NCBI RefSeq assembly: GCF_001456955.1
Contig: NZ_KQ758467.1
Span: 248,001 to 312,000 of the forward strand
Direction: 5' to 3'
Source of the DNA: Microbacterium enclense
GTDB taxonomy: Bacteria > Actinomycetota > Actinomycetes > Actinomycetales > Microbacteriaceae
Length of the DNA stretch: 64,000 bases
Shown here: piece after piece, positions 50,155 to 59,060 of the stretch
Numbering within the stretch: the stretch's first letter is position 1
How the letters are laid out: each line of letters starts with the position of its first letter
The notes under the pieces: generated by a model
Databases searched by the model: none
Told to the model about the DNA's origin: nothing
The model's input: only the letters and a program-made list of their open reading frames with translations
Made by a program: the position numbers and the translations under genes

Positions 50155-51089
50155 ATGCGCCCCCGTCCCCTCCCACCCGCACTCGGCGCTTGTTTCTCCG
50201 TGGGTGAGGCCCGCGACAGCGGGGTCACGGATCGGCGGCTTCGCGCCGGGGATCTCGCGCGGCCGTATCACGGGGTTCGGGCTGTGGTGCTGCCAGCCGG
50301 TGACCCCGCCTCCGCGCATCGTGGGCTGGTTCACGCGTACTCCCGGCGGATGCCGCCGCACGCATTCTTCAGCCACATCAGTGCCGCGGTGATCTGGGGT
50401 CTGCCGCTGCCCGCTCGGCTCCTTGCCGATGACCGGATCGACGTCTCCGTTCTCACGCCGCGTCGGCATCCCGTGGCACGCGGGGTGCGTGGCCACGAGG
50501 TGCTCGGCGCCGGCGTCATCGTCGAGAGGCATCCCGAGCTCGACCTGCCCGTCTCGTCCCCCGCGTCGACGTGGGCGCAGCGGGCGCGGTGGTCCGGCAT
50601 CCATACGACCTCGTCGCGATCGCCGACGCCGCAGTCCTCACTCCGCGACATGACGACGACCCGCCCGCGCTCACAACCATTGCCCGCCTCGAACGCGCCG
50701 TCGCAGCCGCGCGCCGGGTGGGCGGGCCGGCTCTGCGTGATGCCCTTCCGCGTGTTCGTGACGGCTCCGCGTCGCGACCGGAGACCTGGCTGCGGCTGAC
50801 ACTGGTCGACGCCGGCCTGCCGGAACCCGAGATGCAGGTCGAGGTGCGCGCGGGCGGAAGGCTGATTGCGCGCCTCGACACCGCCTATGTCGCGGCGCGC
50901 GTTGCCGTGGAGTACGAGGGGCGGCATCACTTGACCGATGCGCGCCAGTGGCGGCGTGACATCCAGCGTTACGAGGACCTCACTCGGGTGGGATGGATTG
51001 TCATCCGGGTCACGTCCGACGACCTGTTCCGTCACCCTGCGACGTTGGTTTCACGCGTGCGCTCGGCGGTCGCTTCCCGCCTCGCTTGA
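50155..51089 (+). pseudogene. AbiEi-like winged-helix plus DUF559 nuclease-fold protein, frameshifted
   Basis: The first frame (50155 to about 50580) encodes a winged-helix-like N-terminus (FSVGEARDSGVTDRRLRAGDLARPYHGVRAV) and a middle domain ending PVSSPASTWAQ. The rest lies one frame over and runs to 51089: VVRHPYDLVAIADAAVLTPRH, then a DUF559/Vsr-like end RLDTAYVAARVAVEYEGRHHLTDARQWRRDIQRYEDLTRVGWIVIRVTSDDL. Restoring one base in GCAGCGGGC near 50581 (CAG-CTG-GGC) would rejoin them as WAQLGAVV. So this is either a real one-base deletion or a sequencing error. Family members are common orphan proteins in Microbacteriaceae. Confidence 0.8.
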
Positions 51090-51111
51090 CGCAACGTTCC
51101 CTGGGTCCGGT

Positions 51112-51251
51112 GGTTCCCCCGCGCCGAAGTCGCGCAGTGGCGGTGATGCGGCAGTTCGCTGCGGGGAAACACGGCGTGCGTGGTGAGGGGGCGGTTCCCC
51201 CGCGCTGAAGTGTCGCCGGGCTGGTGGTGATGCGGCAGTTTGCTGCGGGGG
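51112..51251. repeat. Two direct repeats of about 57 bp
   Basis: GGTTCCCCCGCGC(C/T)GAAGT...GGTGATGCGGCAGTT(C/T)GCTGCGGGG occurs at 51112-51167 and 51193-51251. No gene is supported in this 198-base gap. Confidence 0.75.
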
Positions 51252-51287
51252 AAGCTCCCGGGGGCGTGGAGGGGGCGAGCGCTGGCG

Positions 51288-51521
51288 TCAACGCTCGACC
51301 ACGAGCAGGTCGCCCACCTCGCACTCGAGCACGCGGCAGACCGCCGCGAGCGTGGAGTAGCGGATGGCGCGAGCGCGATCGTTCTTCAGCACCGACAGGT
51401 TCACGACCGAGACGCCGACCAGCTCGCTCAGGCGGGTGAGTGTCATGCCGCGCGCCTCGAGCAGCTCGTCGAGACGGCAATGGATGCCGGTGGGCCCGTC
51501 ATCCGTGACCGCCGGCGTCAT
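51288..51521 (-). CDS. XRE/Cro-type helix-turn-helix regulator
   Basis: 77-residue DNA-binding protein. The HTH spans about residues 17-65: CRLDELLEARGMTLTRLSELVGVSVVNLSVLKNDRARAIRYSTLAAVCRVLECEVGDLL, similar to the YozG-like group. Its ATG overlaps the stop of the upstream membrane gene (ATGA), an arrangement usual for DUF2975/XRE pairs. It may control its own operon through the ATCGAT palindrome at 52153-52187. Confidence 0.88.
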   Translation of the reverse strand: MTPAVTDDGPTGIHCRLDELLEARGMTLTRLSELVGVSVVNLSVLKNDRARAIRYSTLAAVCRVLECEVGDLLVVER

Positions 51522-52144
51522 ACGAGGCCCTCGGTGTCGCGCTGCAGGCGATCGCCGACGGCGAAGACCGTGCTGGACAGACCCGCCACGAACCCGATGA
51601 CGATGAGGACCGGCAGATCGATCTGCTGGGTCAGCCCGCGGTCGTAGGTTCGTTCCGACAGCCAGGCCAGGGCGCCGTTCGCGACCATGTTGTGCAAGAA
51701 CGGCACCCCGATCGCGCCGATGAGCGAGACGACGCCGACGGCCGCGACGAGGCGGGTGTGTCGAGGGCTGAAGATCTGCCCGCGCAGGATGCCGACGCAC
51801 AGCACGAGCAGTAGGGCCACCACCGTCACGACCGCGGCCGCGAAGAGCGCCTCCGACAGGAAGAGTGCCCAGAGGGACGCCAGCGGCAGTGAGGGTGCGG
51901 TGACGACCGCGCCGGTCAGTTCGACCGGGACGGACGCGCCGTCGGGGCCGATGGGTGCCTGAGCCACGGTGTCGAGGAACTCCACCGGCACGCGCACGTC
52001 GCTGTTTCCGGCCGCCTGGACGATGTTGCCGATGCTGCGTGCAACGGCCCATGCGGCGATGGCGATGCCCGCCACCATGAACAGCAGGAAGCTTCCGGTG
52101 TCACCGCGGGAGAGGGTGCGAGAGGTGGATCGGGGGGATGCCAT
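51518..52144 (-). CDS. DUF2975-like four-helix membrane protein
   Basis: 208 residues with four hydrophobic segments (about 18-37, 88-112, 128-148, 176-196) and an outside loop of about 50 residues after the first. Size, topology and coupling to a small XRE regulator match the DUF2975 family. Function unknown; it may sense a membrane signal for its partner. ATG with AAGGAG six to seven bases upstream. Confidence 0.75.
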   Translation of the reverse strand: MASPRSTSRTLSRGDTGSFLLFMVAGIAIAAWAVARSIGNIVQAAGNSDVRVPVEFLDTVAQAPIGPDGASVPVELTGAVVTAPSLPLASLWALFLSEALFAAAVVTVVALLLVLCVGILRGQIFSPRHTRLVAAVGVVSLIGAIGVPFLHNMVANGALAWLSERTYDRGLTQQIDLPVLIVIGFVAGLSSTVFAVGDRLQRDTEGLV

Positions 52145-52152
52145 GATCGCTC

Positions 52153-52187
52153 CTTATCGATGATCGTTGTTATTGCTTATCGATAAG
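52153..52187. promoter_or_regulatory. ATCGAT palindromes upstream of the DUF2975/XRE operon
   Basis: A perfect 12-base palindrome CTTATCGATAAG (52176-52187) and a partial copy CTTATCGAT (52153-52161) lie in an A/T-rich patch just before the DUF2975 ATG; a third ATCGA-like word follows near 52199. Likely an operator, possibly for the operon's own XRE protein. Confidence 0.6.
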
Positions 52188-52274
52188 TTAACGACAGTCG
52201 ATATGTTTCGCAAGGCCCGCCGCCGTGACGGTATGCCCACGGCGAACACGCGTCCCCGGCCACCGGCCGCTGGT

Positions 52275-52280
52275 TACTCT
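52275..52280 (+). promoter_or_regulatory. Possible -10 box of clpC
   Basis: TACTCT; start site near 52287 and a leader of about 45 bases with GGAGGGA before the ATG at 52334. No clear -35. Confidence 0.35.
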
Positions 52281-52333
52281 CGATGTACGGCGCGCGGAGG
52301 CGTGCCTGTCAGCCCATTTCTGGAGGGACTGAG

Positions 52334-54859
52334 ATGTTCGAGAGATTCACCGACCGTGCCCGTCGTGTGGTCGTCCTCGCCCAAGAAGAGGCGAAGATGC
52401 TCAACCACAACTACATCGGCACCGAGCACATCCTGCTCGGCCTGATCCACGAGGGCGAGGGTGTCGCTGCCAAGGCGCTCGAGTCGCTCGGCATCTCGCT
52501 CGACGCCGTCCGCGAGCAGGTGCAGGACATCATCGGCCAGGGTCAGCAGCAGCCGACCGGCCACATCCCCTTCACGCCGCGCGCGAAGAAGGTGCTCGAG
52601 CTGTCGCTGCGCGAAGCGCTCCAGCTCGGCCACAACTACATCGGCACCGAGCACATCCTGCTCGGCCTCATCCGCGAGGGCGAGGGCGTCGCCGCCCAGG
52701 TGCTCGTCAAGCTCGGCGCCGACCTGAACAAGGTGCGCCAGCAGGTCATCCAGCTGCTCTCGGGCTACCAGGGCAAGGAGCCCGCGGGCGTCGCCACCGG
52801 TGCCGGCGAGCAGCAGACCTCCGGTGCCCAGGGCGGCTCGGCCGTGCTCGACCAGTTCGGCCGCAACCTCACGCAGGCCGCGCGCGACAACAAGCTCGAC
52901 CCCGTCATCGGGCGCGAGAAGGAGATCGAGCGCGTCATGCAGATCCTGTCGCGCCGCTCCAAGAACAACCCCGTCCTCATCGGCGAGCCCGGTGTCGGAA
53001 AGACGGCGGTCGTCGAAGGTCTCGCGCAGGCCATCGTCAAGGGCGACGTGCCCGAGACGCTCAAGGACAAGCAGGTCTACTCGCTCGACCTCGGCTCGCT
53101 CATCGCCGGTTCCCGCTACCGCGGTGACTTCGAAGAGCGTCTGAAGAAGGTCACGAAAGAGATCCGCACCCGCGGCGACATCATCGTCTTCATCGACGAG
53201 ATCCACACCCTCGTGGGTGCGGGTGCCGCCGAGGGCGCGATCGACGCGGCATCCATCCTCAAGCCCCTCCTCGCCCGTGGCGAGCTCCAGACCATCGGTG
53301 CCACGACGCTCGACGAGTACCGCAAGCACTTCGAGAAGGATGCCGCGCTCGAGCGCCGCTTCCAGCCGATCCAGGTGGCCGAGCCGAGCCTTCCCCACGC
53401 GATCAACATCTTGAAGGGGCTGCGCGACCGTTACGAGGCGCACCACAAGGTGCAGATCACCGACGGCGCGATCGTCGCCGCGGCGAACCTCGCCGACCGG
53501 TACATCAGCGACCGGTTCCTGCCCGACAAGGCCATCGACCTGATCGACGAGGCCGGCGCTCGCCTGCGCCTGTCGATCCTGTCGTCGCCGCCCGAGCTGC
53601 GCGAGTTCGACGAGAAGATCGCGAAGGTCCGCGAGCAGAAGGAGCTGGCTTCCGAGGAGCAGGACTTCGAGAAGGCCGCGGCCCTGCGCGACGAGGAGAA
53701 GTCGCTCCTCGCCGAGCGTCTGCGCCTCGAGAAGCAGTGGCGTTCGGGCGACGTCGCCTCGCACGCGGTCGTCGACGAGGGCCTGATCGCCGAGGTGCTC
53801 GCCCAGGCGACCGGCATCCCGGTGTTCAAGCTCACCGAGGAGGAGTCCAGCCGCCTCATGTTCATGGAGAAGGCGCTGCACCAGCGCGTCATCGGCCAGG
53901 AAGAGGCGATCGCGGCCCTGTCGCGCACGATCCGTCGTCAGCGCGCCGGCCTGAAGGACCCCAAGCGTCCGAGCGGTTCGTTCATCTTCGCCGGCCCAAC
54001 GGGCGTCGGAAAGACCGAGCTCGCCAAGGCGCTCGCCGAGTTCCTCTTCGACGACGAGGGTGCGCTGATCTCGCTCGACATGTCGGAGTTCGGTGAGAAG
54101 CACACCGTCTCGCGTCTGTTCGGTGCCCCTCCCGGATTCGTCGGGTTCGAAGAGGGCGGCCAGCTCACCGAGAAGGTGCGTCGCAAGCCGTTCTCGGTCG
54201 TGCTCTTCGACGAGATCGAGAAGGCCCACCCCGACATCTTCAACTCGCTGCTGCAGATCCTCGAAGAGGGTCGCCTGACCGACGGTCAGGGTCGCGTCAT
54301 CGACTTCAAGAACACCGTGATCATCATGACGACGAACCTCGGTTCGTCGGCGATCGCCGGTGGTCCGGTGGGCTTCCAGGTCGAGGGCAGCGCGCAGACC
54401 TCGTACGAGCGGATGAAGGGCAAGGTCGACGAAGAGCTCAAGCGCCACTTCAAGCCCGAGTTCCTCAACCGCGTCGACGACGTCATCGTCTTCCCGCAGC
54501 TGAACAAGGACGAACTGCGTCAGATCGTCGGTCTGTTCGTCAAGCGACTGGCCGACCGTCTGCTCGACCGCGACATGACCGTGGAGCTGTCGGACGACGC
54601 GAAGGACAAGCTCATCGAGATCGGCTTCGACCCGACCCTCGGTGCCCGGCCCCTCCGCCGCGCCATGCAGCGCGAGGTCGAGGACCGGCTCAGCGAGAAG
54701 ATCCTGCACGGTGAGCTCGAGTCGGGCGACCACGTGAAGGTCGGCGTCGAGAACGGACGCTTCACCTTCGACACCGCCCCCCGCGGCGAGAAGGTCGCGC
54801 TCGGTGTCGGCACGGCGGGTGAGATCGCCGCCACTCCCGACACTCTCGCCGGTAACTGA
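52334..54859 (+). CDS. clpC: ATP-dependent Clp protease ATPase subunit ClpC
   Basis: 841-residue Hsp100 unfoldase that feeds ClpP. Two Clp N-repeats start the protein (both with [14 protein letters not shown]). NBD1 has [10 protein letters not shown] and the Walker [12 protein letters not shown]; the UVR/M-domain with [18 protein letters not shown] follows near residue 430; NBD2 has [10 protein letters not shown] and [13 protein letters not shown]. The ClpP-docking GFV loop appears in [11 protein letters not shown]. The C-terminal tail is short. Strong family match throughout. Confidence 0.97.
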   Translation: MFERFTDRARRVVVLAQEEAKMLNHNYIGTEHILLGLIHEGEGVAAKALESLGISLDAVREQVQDIIGQGQQQPTGHIPFTPRAKKVLELSLREALQLGHNYIGTEHILLGLIREGEGVAAQVLVKLGADLNKVRQQVIQLLSGYQGKEPAGVATGAGEQQTSGAQGGSAVLDQFGRNLTQAARDNKLDPVIGREKEIERVMQILSRRSKNNPVLIGEPGVGKTAVVEGLAQAIVKGDVPETLKDKQVYSLDLGSLIAGSRYRGDFEERLKKVTKEIRTRGDIIVFIDEIHTLVGAGAAEGAIDAASILKPLLARGELQTIGATTLDEYRKHFEKDAALERRFQPIQVAEPSLPHAINILKGLRDRYEAHHKVQITDGAIVAAANLADRYISDRFLPDKAIDLIDEAGARLRLSILSSPPELREFDEKIAKVREQKELASEEQDFEKAAALRDEEKSLLAERLRLEKQWRSGDVASHAVVDEGLIAEVLAQATGIPVFKLTEEESSRLMFMEKALHQRVIGQEEAIAALSRTIRRQRAGLKDPKRPSGSFIFAGPTGVGKTELAKALAEFLFDDEGALISLDMSEFGEKHTVSRLFGAPPGFVGFEEGGQLTEKVRRKPFSVVLFDEIEKAHPDIFNSLLQILEEGRLTDGQGRVIDFKNTVIIMTTNLGSSAIAGGPVGFQVEGSAQTSYERMKGKVDEELKRHFKPEFLNRVDDVIVFPQLNKDELRQIVGLFVKRLADRLLDRDMTVELSDDAKDKLIEIGFDPTLGARPLRRAMQREVEDRLSEKILHGELESGDHVKVGVENGRFTFDTAPRGEKVALGVGTAGEIAATPDTLAGN

Positions 54860-54867
54860 CGCGACAA

Positions 54868-54910
54868 CAGACAGGACCCGGATGCCATGGCATCCGGGTC
54901 CTTCTGTCTG
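54868..54910 (+). terminator. Terminator after clpC
   Basis: Perfect 28-base palindrome GGACCCGGATGCCA plus its complement (54874-54901), extended by CAGACA/TGTCTG around a three-base bulge. Confidence 0.8.
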
Positions 54911-55022
54911 CGCTCGGGGCGAGACGACCGGTCTTCGCCGAGCGGACCGGCGATTCACGGCAAGGACGCGGCGATCTCGTCAACCGGGAGTGATCTCGGC
55001 GGGGCGCGGGAGCCCCTCGGCG

Positions 55023-55028
55023 TACGCT
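55023..55028 (+). promoter_or_regulatory. -10 box of the ArgA-type acetyltransferase gene
   Basis: TACGCT, six bases (GGGACG) before the ATG at 55035. Confidence 0.5.
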
Positions 55029-55034
55029 GGGACG

Positions 55035-55544
55035 ATGACTTCTTCCGCGCCGTTCGTCGTCCGCTCCGCCGGAACCGCCGACGTGCGACGTATCCACGAG
55101 CTGCTCGAGCCGTTCGTGCAGAAGCGCATCCTTCTCGGCAAAGACCTCGTCGTGCTCTACGGCTCGGTGCAGCAGTTCGTCGTGGCCGAGGTCGACGGTG
55201 TCGTGGTCGGCTGTGGCGCGTTGCACATCATGTGGGAAGACCTGGGTGAGATCCGCACCCTCATCGTGCACGACGACTGGCTGCACCACGGCGTCGGGAA
55301 GGCGATCGTCGAGACGCTCGAAGAACGCGCTCGCGAGCTGGGGGTGTCGCGGTTGTTCTGCCTCACGTTCGAGGTCGACTTCTTCACCCGCCGCGGGTTC
55401 TCGGAGATCGGCGAGCAGGTCGTGCCGCCCGACGTGTACTCGCAGCTCGTGCGGAGCCCCGACGAGGGCGTCGCGGAGTTCCTCGACCTCGCGCACGTGA
55501 AGCCCAACACCCTGGGCAACACGCGCATGCTCAAAGTCCTCTGA
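55035..55544 (+). CDS. argA: Amino-acid N-acetyltransferase (short actinobacterial ArgA type)
   Basis: 169-residue GNAT enzyme. VRSAGTADVRRIHELLEPFVQKRILLGKD, VVGCGALHIMWEDLGEIRTLIVHDDWLHHGVGKAIVETLEERAREL (acetyl-CoA loop) and FEVDFFTRRGF match the short glutamate N-acetyltransferases seen in actinobacteria (Rv2747-like). It would make N-acetylglutamate, entering arginine synthesis. It lacks the kinase-like domain of classical ArgA. No arginine genes lie next to it. Confidence 0.82.
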   Translation: MTSSAPFVVRSAGTADVRRIHELLEPFVQKRILLGKDLVVLYGSVQQFVVAEVDGVVVGCGALHIMWEDLGEIRTLIVHDDWLHHGVGKAIVETLEERARELGVSRLFCLTFEVDFFTRRGFSEIGEQVVPPDVYSQLVRSPDEGVAEFLDLAHVKPNTLGNTRMLKVL

Positions 55545-55610
55545 GCGCAGCGCTGGATTACCCCGGCGGGCCGCACCCGTGCCGTGGAGAATCGTCACGG
55601 CCGGGACGCC

Positions 55611-55616
55611 TACCCT
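55611..55616 (+). promoter_or_regulatory. -10 box of the secreted-protein gene at 55623
   Basis: TACCCT, six bases before the ATG. Confidence 0.5.
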
Positions 55617-55622
55617 GGAAGC

Positions 55623-56291
55623 ATGACCGATGCCCCCCGTAGGCGGAGGCAGTCCCCGGCGGTCTATCGTCGACGTCGTCTTGCGGCAGGGCTGCTCGCC
55701 CTGCTCGTGATCGGCCTCGTCGTGTGGCTCGTCGCGGCTCCGCCGTGGCGTGTCGCCCCGACCGCCGCCCCGACCTCCTCGCCGTCCTCGCCCGCTCCCT
55801 CGACGTCATCGACCGCGAGCGCGGCGACCCCCACATCGTCGGCCGCGCCCACGGCGACGCCGACGCCGAGCGTCCCGTCGGGACCCGTCGAGTGCACCGC
55901 GGGCAGCATCGCCGTGGAGGCGCTCTCCGACAAGGCGGAGTACGCGCAGGGCGAGAATCCGCAGCTGTCGATCCGCCTGACGAACTCGTCGTCCAATCCC
56001 TGCACGATGAACGTCGGCACGAGCGCTCAGTCGTTCACCGTCACCAGCGGTACGGACGTGTGGTGGCGCTCGACCGACTGCCAGTCGGAGCCGAGCGACA
56101 TGGAGGTGACCCTCGCCGCGGGCCAGGTCGTCACCAGCTCGTCACCCCTCGTCTGGGACCGGACGCGGTCGTCGGTGAGCACATGCGACGGCGAACGCCC
56201 GTACGCCCCGGGCGGCGGGGCCACGTACCACTTGAGCGTCTCGATCGGCGGCATCCCGTCGGCGGGAACCGCGTCGTTCGTGCTGCAGTGA
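55623..56291 (+). CDS. Membrane-anchored extracytoplasmic protein with Pro/Ser/Thr linker
   Basis: 222 residues. Basic N-terminus (RRRRQ, YRRRRL), one membrane helix (about 21-40), a linker of about 45 residues nearly all Pro, Ser, Thr and Ala, then a beta-rich domain with four Cys (VECTAGS, NPCTMN, STDCQSE, STCDGE), likely two disulfides. It resembles Ig-like or DUF4232-type extracellular domains. Function unknown. Confidence 0.78.
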   Translation: MTDAPRRRRQSPAVYRRRRLAAGLLALLVIGLVVWLVAAPPWRVAPTAAPTSSPSSPAPSTSSTASAATPTSSAAPTATPTPSVPSGPVECTAGSIAVEALSDKAEYAQGENPQLSIRLTNSSSNPCTMNVGTSAQSFTVTSGTDVWWRSTDCQSEPSDMEVTLAAGQVVTSSSPLVWDRTRSSVSTCDGERPYAPGGGATYHLSVSIGGIPSAGTASFVLQ

Positions 56292-56660
56292 CACCTCGCC
56301 GTTGACGCGTCGCCCCTGACGCCGGGCTCGTGGCCGGGGGAGGGGTTGGGGCGTTCGGGTGCGTTTGTGTCCTCTCGTCCACCTATCCCCTCCCGTCCTC
56401 GTATCTCCTCCCTTCGGCGCCGGCGCGCCGTAGCCGGGGGAGGAGATGGGGTGGGCGGAGGATGTTCCCGCGCGTTTGCATCCTCCCCTCCCGGCATTTC
56501 CTCCCGTCGGCACCGGCGCGCCGTCGCTGCTCCAGCTGCGAAGCCGGACGGCCGCCACAGTCGCATCCCCCTCGCTAGGTCGCCGCAGCCTCCATACGAC
56601 GCCGGACGGCCGCCGCAGCACCCAGCGGCGCCGGAGCGGCCTCGCGATTAGGCTCGGGGG
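56292..56660. other. Intergenic stretch with G-run/C-run repeats
   Basis: 369 bases without a supported gene. The block CTCC(T)CCC-TCGGC-CCGGCGCGCCGT occurs twice (near 56404-56432 and 56500-56525), GCCGGGGGAGG twice (near 56332 and 56433), and GCCGGACGGCCGC twice (near 56542 and 56601). The G-runs and C-runs could pair into a long hairpin. Confidence 0.65.
56649..56654 (+). promoter_or_regulatory. -10 box of the SseB-like gene
   Basis: TAGGCT, six bases (CGGGGG) before the ATG at 56661. Confidence 0.5.
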
Positions 56661-57071
56661 ATGGCCGCAGGCAAGAAGCGCAAGGGGAAGAAGCTCGACG
56701 TGGACTTCAAGAACACCGCCCTCACCGACGCGCTGCAGACGCAGGACATGGCCGCCATCGCCTTCGCTTTGCGTCACGGCCCCACCGTCGTCCCCCTGAT
56801 GACCCCGGGTGACGCCGACAACCCACTGAGCGTCGGCGAGGTCTGGACCTACCGCGACCCGAACAACGGACAGGTCGCGCTGTTGCTCTTCAGCGACGCG
56901 GCGCACAAGCCCGAGACGCTCCCCCCGCACGTGGCGCTGCAGTCGCCGCAGTGGCTACGCGCGTTCCTCGGGGCGCACGAGGATGCCATCACCACGGTCT
57001 TCATGGACATCGCGGGGCCGCACCCCATTCAGGCTTCGCCGGCCGATCTGATCGCTGCGCTCGACGCCTGA
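56661..57071 (+). CDS. SseB-like small protein
   Basis: 136 residues. A Lys-rich start (AAGKKRKGKKLDVDF) precedes a fold resembling the SseB N-terminal domain: LTDALQTQDMAAIAFALRHGPTVVPLM, VALLLFSDAAHKPETLPPHVALQSPQWLRAFLG, and a final helix ASPADLIAALDA. The match is weak, so the name is a suggestion. No membrane segment or signal peptide. Confidence 0.5.
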   Translation: MAAGKKRKGKKLDVDFKNTALTDALQTQDMAAIAFALRHGPTVVPLMTPGDADNPLSVGEVWTYRDPNNGQVALLLFSDAAHKPETLPPHVALQSPQWLRAFLGAHEDAITTVFMDIAGPHPIQASPADLIAALDA

Positions 57072-57201
57072 CCTGCGGGCCCCTCGGGCCTGCGCCTGCT
57101 GGCCTCGGCGCATGACCGCGGCCTCGCGCATGCGGCCGAGGTCTTTCGCGGGTGAGGGGAGAAAGTCGCGCGGGTGAAGTTCGCGTGCAAGACTCGGGGA
57201 C

Positions 57202-57312
57202 ATGGAGTACCTGATCGCCGGTGCCGTGTGCGCCGCCGGACTTGTCATCCCCGCCGTTCTGGGCATGACCTCGCCCCACCGCCGTCGCCGGTCGGCTCCT
57301 CCCGGCCGTTGA
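57202..57312 (+). CDS. 36-residue putative membrane peptide
   Basis: MEYLIAGAVCAAGLVIPAVL and then a basic tail (HRRRRSAPPGR): one hydrophobic helix with positive C-terminus. AAGACT ends seven bases before the ATG, like other starts here. Nothing else in the 339-base gap 57072-57410 looks coding. Weakly supported. Confidence 0.4.
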   Translation: MEYLIAGAVCAAGLVIPAVLGMTSPHRRRRSAPPGR

Positions 57313-57410
57313 TCTCCCGGCTGCGTCGCCCGGCTGTCGAACGCCCGGCTGCGTCGCACGGCCGCTGACACGGCCGCGCCGCACGACCCTTCCGCCGTCG
57401 GCCCCGGTGG

Positions 57411-58778
57411 TCAGAACCCGGGCTCGCTGTCGTCGCGGGGCAGGCCGCGCACCTGCAGTTCGTTCAGCGCCTGCGCGAGCTTGCGGGATGAGGCGTCGAG
57501 CACCGTGTGATACCCGAGGCGCTTGGCCTCGGACGCGCGTTGTGCGGCCTGCGTGACGTTGCGGATCTCGCCGGTGAGCGTGAGCTCGCCGATCGCAGCC
57601 AGTCGCTTCGACACCTTGCGGTTCTTCACCGCGTTGGCCACCGCGATCGCGATCGCCAGGTCGGCGGCCGGCTCGACCAGGCGCACCCCGCCCACGGTCG
57701 AGACGTAGACGTCGCGATCGGAGAGCGTCAGCCCCATGCGGCTCTCGAGCACGGCGAGCACCATCGCGACCCGTGAGGAGTCGACGCCGTTCACGATGCG
57801 CCGGGGGTTGGGCGCGGTCTGCCGCACCGCGAGCGCCTGGATCTCGACCGGCAGCGCACGGCGACCCTCCATCGCGATGGTCACGCACGTGCCCGGCTCG
57901 GGTTCGCCATGACCGAGGAACAGGGCGCTCGGGTCGGCGACCTCGGCGATGCCGGTGCCGGTCATGTCGAAGCAGCCCACCTCGTCGGTGGGCCCGAAGC
58001 GGTTCTTGAGGGCGCGCACAAATCTCAGCGAGGTCTGCCGATCGCCCTCGAAGTGGCAGACCACGTCGACGAGGTGCTCGAGGATGCGGGGACCGGCGAT
58101 CGAGCCGTCTTTCGTGACGTGACCGACGATGATGACGGGCAGGCCGCGTTCTTTCGCCACGCGGATCAGCGCCGACGCCACCTCGCGCACCTGCGCGGGC
58201 TGCCCCGCCGCGCCGTCGCTGTGGGCCGACGACACCGTCTGCACCGAGTCGACGATGAGAAGGCCCGGCTCGACCTGATCGATGTGACCGAGGATCGTGG
58301 CGAGATCGGTTTCGGCCGCGAGGAAGAGCTCGTCATGCAGCGCTCCGGTGCGCTCGGCGCGCAGGCGCACCTGGGCCGCGGACTCCTCGCCGCTGGCGTA
58401 GAGCACCCGGCGGCCGGCACGCGCGCTCTGTGCCGCGACCTCGAGCAGCAGTGTGGACTTGCCCACGCCCGGTTCGCCGCTCAGCAGGATGGCGGCCCCC
58501 GGCACGATGCCGCCGCCCAGCACGCGGTCGAACTCGCCCACACCGCTCGTGCGACGAGGGGCGTCTTGCGTGTCGATCTCGGTGATGCGGCGGGCGGCGC
58601 GCGCGGCTCCGGGCGCCACCGGCACGATCGAGCGCACGATGCCGGTCTGCTCCGCGGCCTCGACCACGGTGCCCCACGACTGGCACTCGCCGCAGCGCCC
58701 GACCCACTTCAGCGTCGTCCATCCGCACTCGGTGCAGCGGTAGGGAGCGGGGGCCGCAGCGGGACGTCGGGATGCCAT
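57411..58778 (-). CDS. radA: DNA repair protein RadA
   Basis: 455-residue RecA-like protein for recombination repair. N-terminal zinc finger YRCTECGWTTLKWVGRCGECQSW (two CxxC pairs), Walker A GEPGVGKST (about residue 100), Walker B LLIVDSVQT, the RadA-specific KNRFG, and a C-terminal Lon-like domain (ALPVEIQALAVR onward). Complete and typical. TAGCCT ends six bases before the ATG. Confidence 0.96.
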   Translation of the reverse strand: MASRRPAAAPAPYRCTECGWTTLKWVGRCGECQSWGTVVEAAEQTGIVRSIVPVAPGAARAARRITEIDTQDAPRRTSGVGEFDRVLGGGIVPGAAILLSGEPGVGKSTLLLEVAAQSARAGRRVLYASGEESAAQVRLRAERTGALHDELFLAAETDLATILGHIDQVEPGLLIVDSVQTVSSAHSDGAAGQPAQVREVASALIRVAKERGLPVIIVGHVTKDGSIAGPRILEHLVDVVCHFEGDRQTSLRFVRALKNRFGPTDEVGCFDMTGTGIAEVADPSALFLGHGEPEPGTCVTIAMEGRRALPVEIQALAVRQTAPNPRRIVNGVDSSRVAMVLAVLESRMGLTLSDRDVYVSTVGGVRLVEPAADLAIAIAVANAVKNRKVSKRLAAIGELTLTGEIRNVTQAAQRASEAKRLGYHTVLDASSRKLAQALNELQVRGLPRDDSEPGF

Positions 58779-58784
58779 GGATTC

Positions 58785-58790
58785 AGGCTA
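58785..58790 (-). promoter_or_regulatory. -10 box of radA
   Basis: TAGCCT on the minus strand, six bases (GAATCC) before the ATG at 58778. Confidence 0.5.
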
Positions 58791-58835
58791 CGCGGGGCCT
58801 CCGACATCGCCCGAGCCGGGCTCCCGGCATCCACG

Positions 58836-59001
58836 ATCTGCGTCGAGAAACAAAAGCGGGGCGAGCGGCGGGGCGACGGCATCTGCGTCGGGAAACGGCA
58901 CCGACTTGGGCCCCGGGCACCGGCATCTGCGTCGAGAAACGGCAGCGGCGCGGGCAAACGCCGCGTCACAGCGTTTCCGAATGCGGGAAGCGTTTATCGC
59001 G
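58836..59001. repeat. GAGAAACGGCA repeats between radA and ldh
   Basis: ATCTGCGTCG(A/G)GAAAC occurs three times (58836, 58881, 58925), 45 and 44 bases apart; the last two go on as GGCA. The last one runs to GCGTTTATCGCG (58990-59001), giving an element that matches, in reverse, the copies at 4983-5590. No gene is supported between 58779 and 59060. Confidence 0.7.
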
Positions 59002-59060
59002 CACCGTGAGCCCCCTCCGCGGCGTCGAGCCGCACGCACGGCCGGCCGACGTCAGGCCGC

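Noticed and set aside
52274..54958. 894-codon open frame antisense to clpC
   Set aside because: Leu/Val/Glu-rich shadow of clpC with no promoter or domain.
56955..57371. Minus-strand frame of 138 codons between the SseB-like gene and radA
   Set aside because: Overlaps the end of the SseB-like gene, Arg-rich, no start signal.
58836..58944. Possible short CRISPR (three repeats at 44-45 base spacing)
   Set aside because: Only three degenerate copies of about 16-23 bases, spacers GC-rich and partly repetitive, no cas genes; it fits better as part of the dispersed repeat family.
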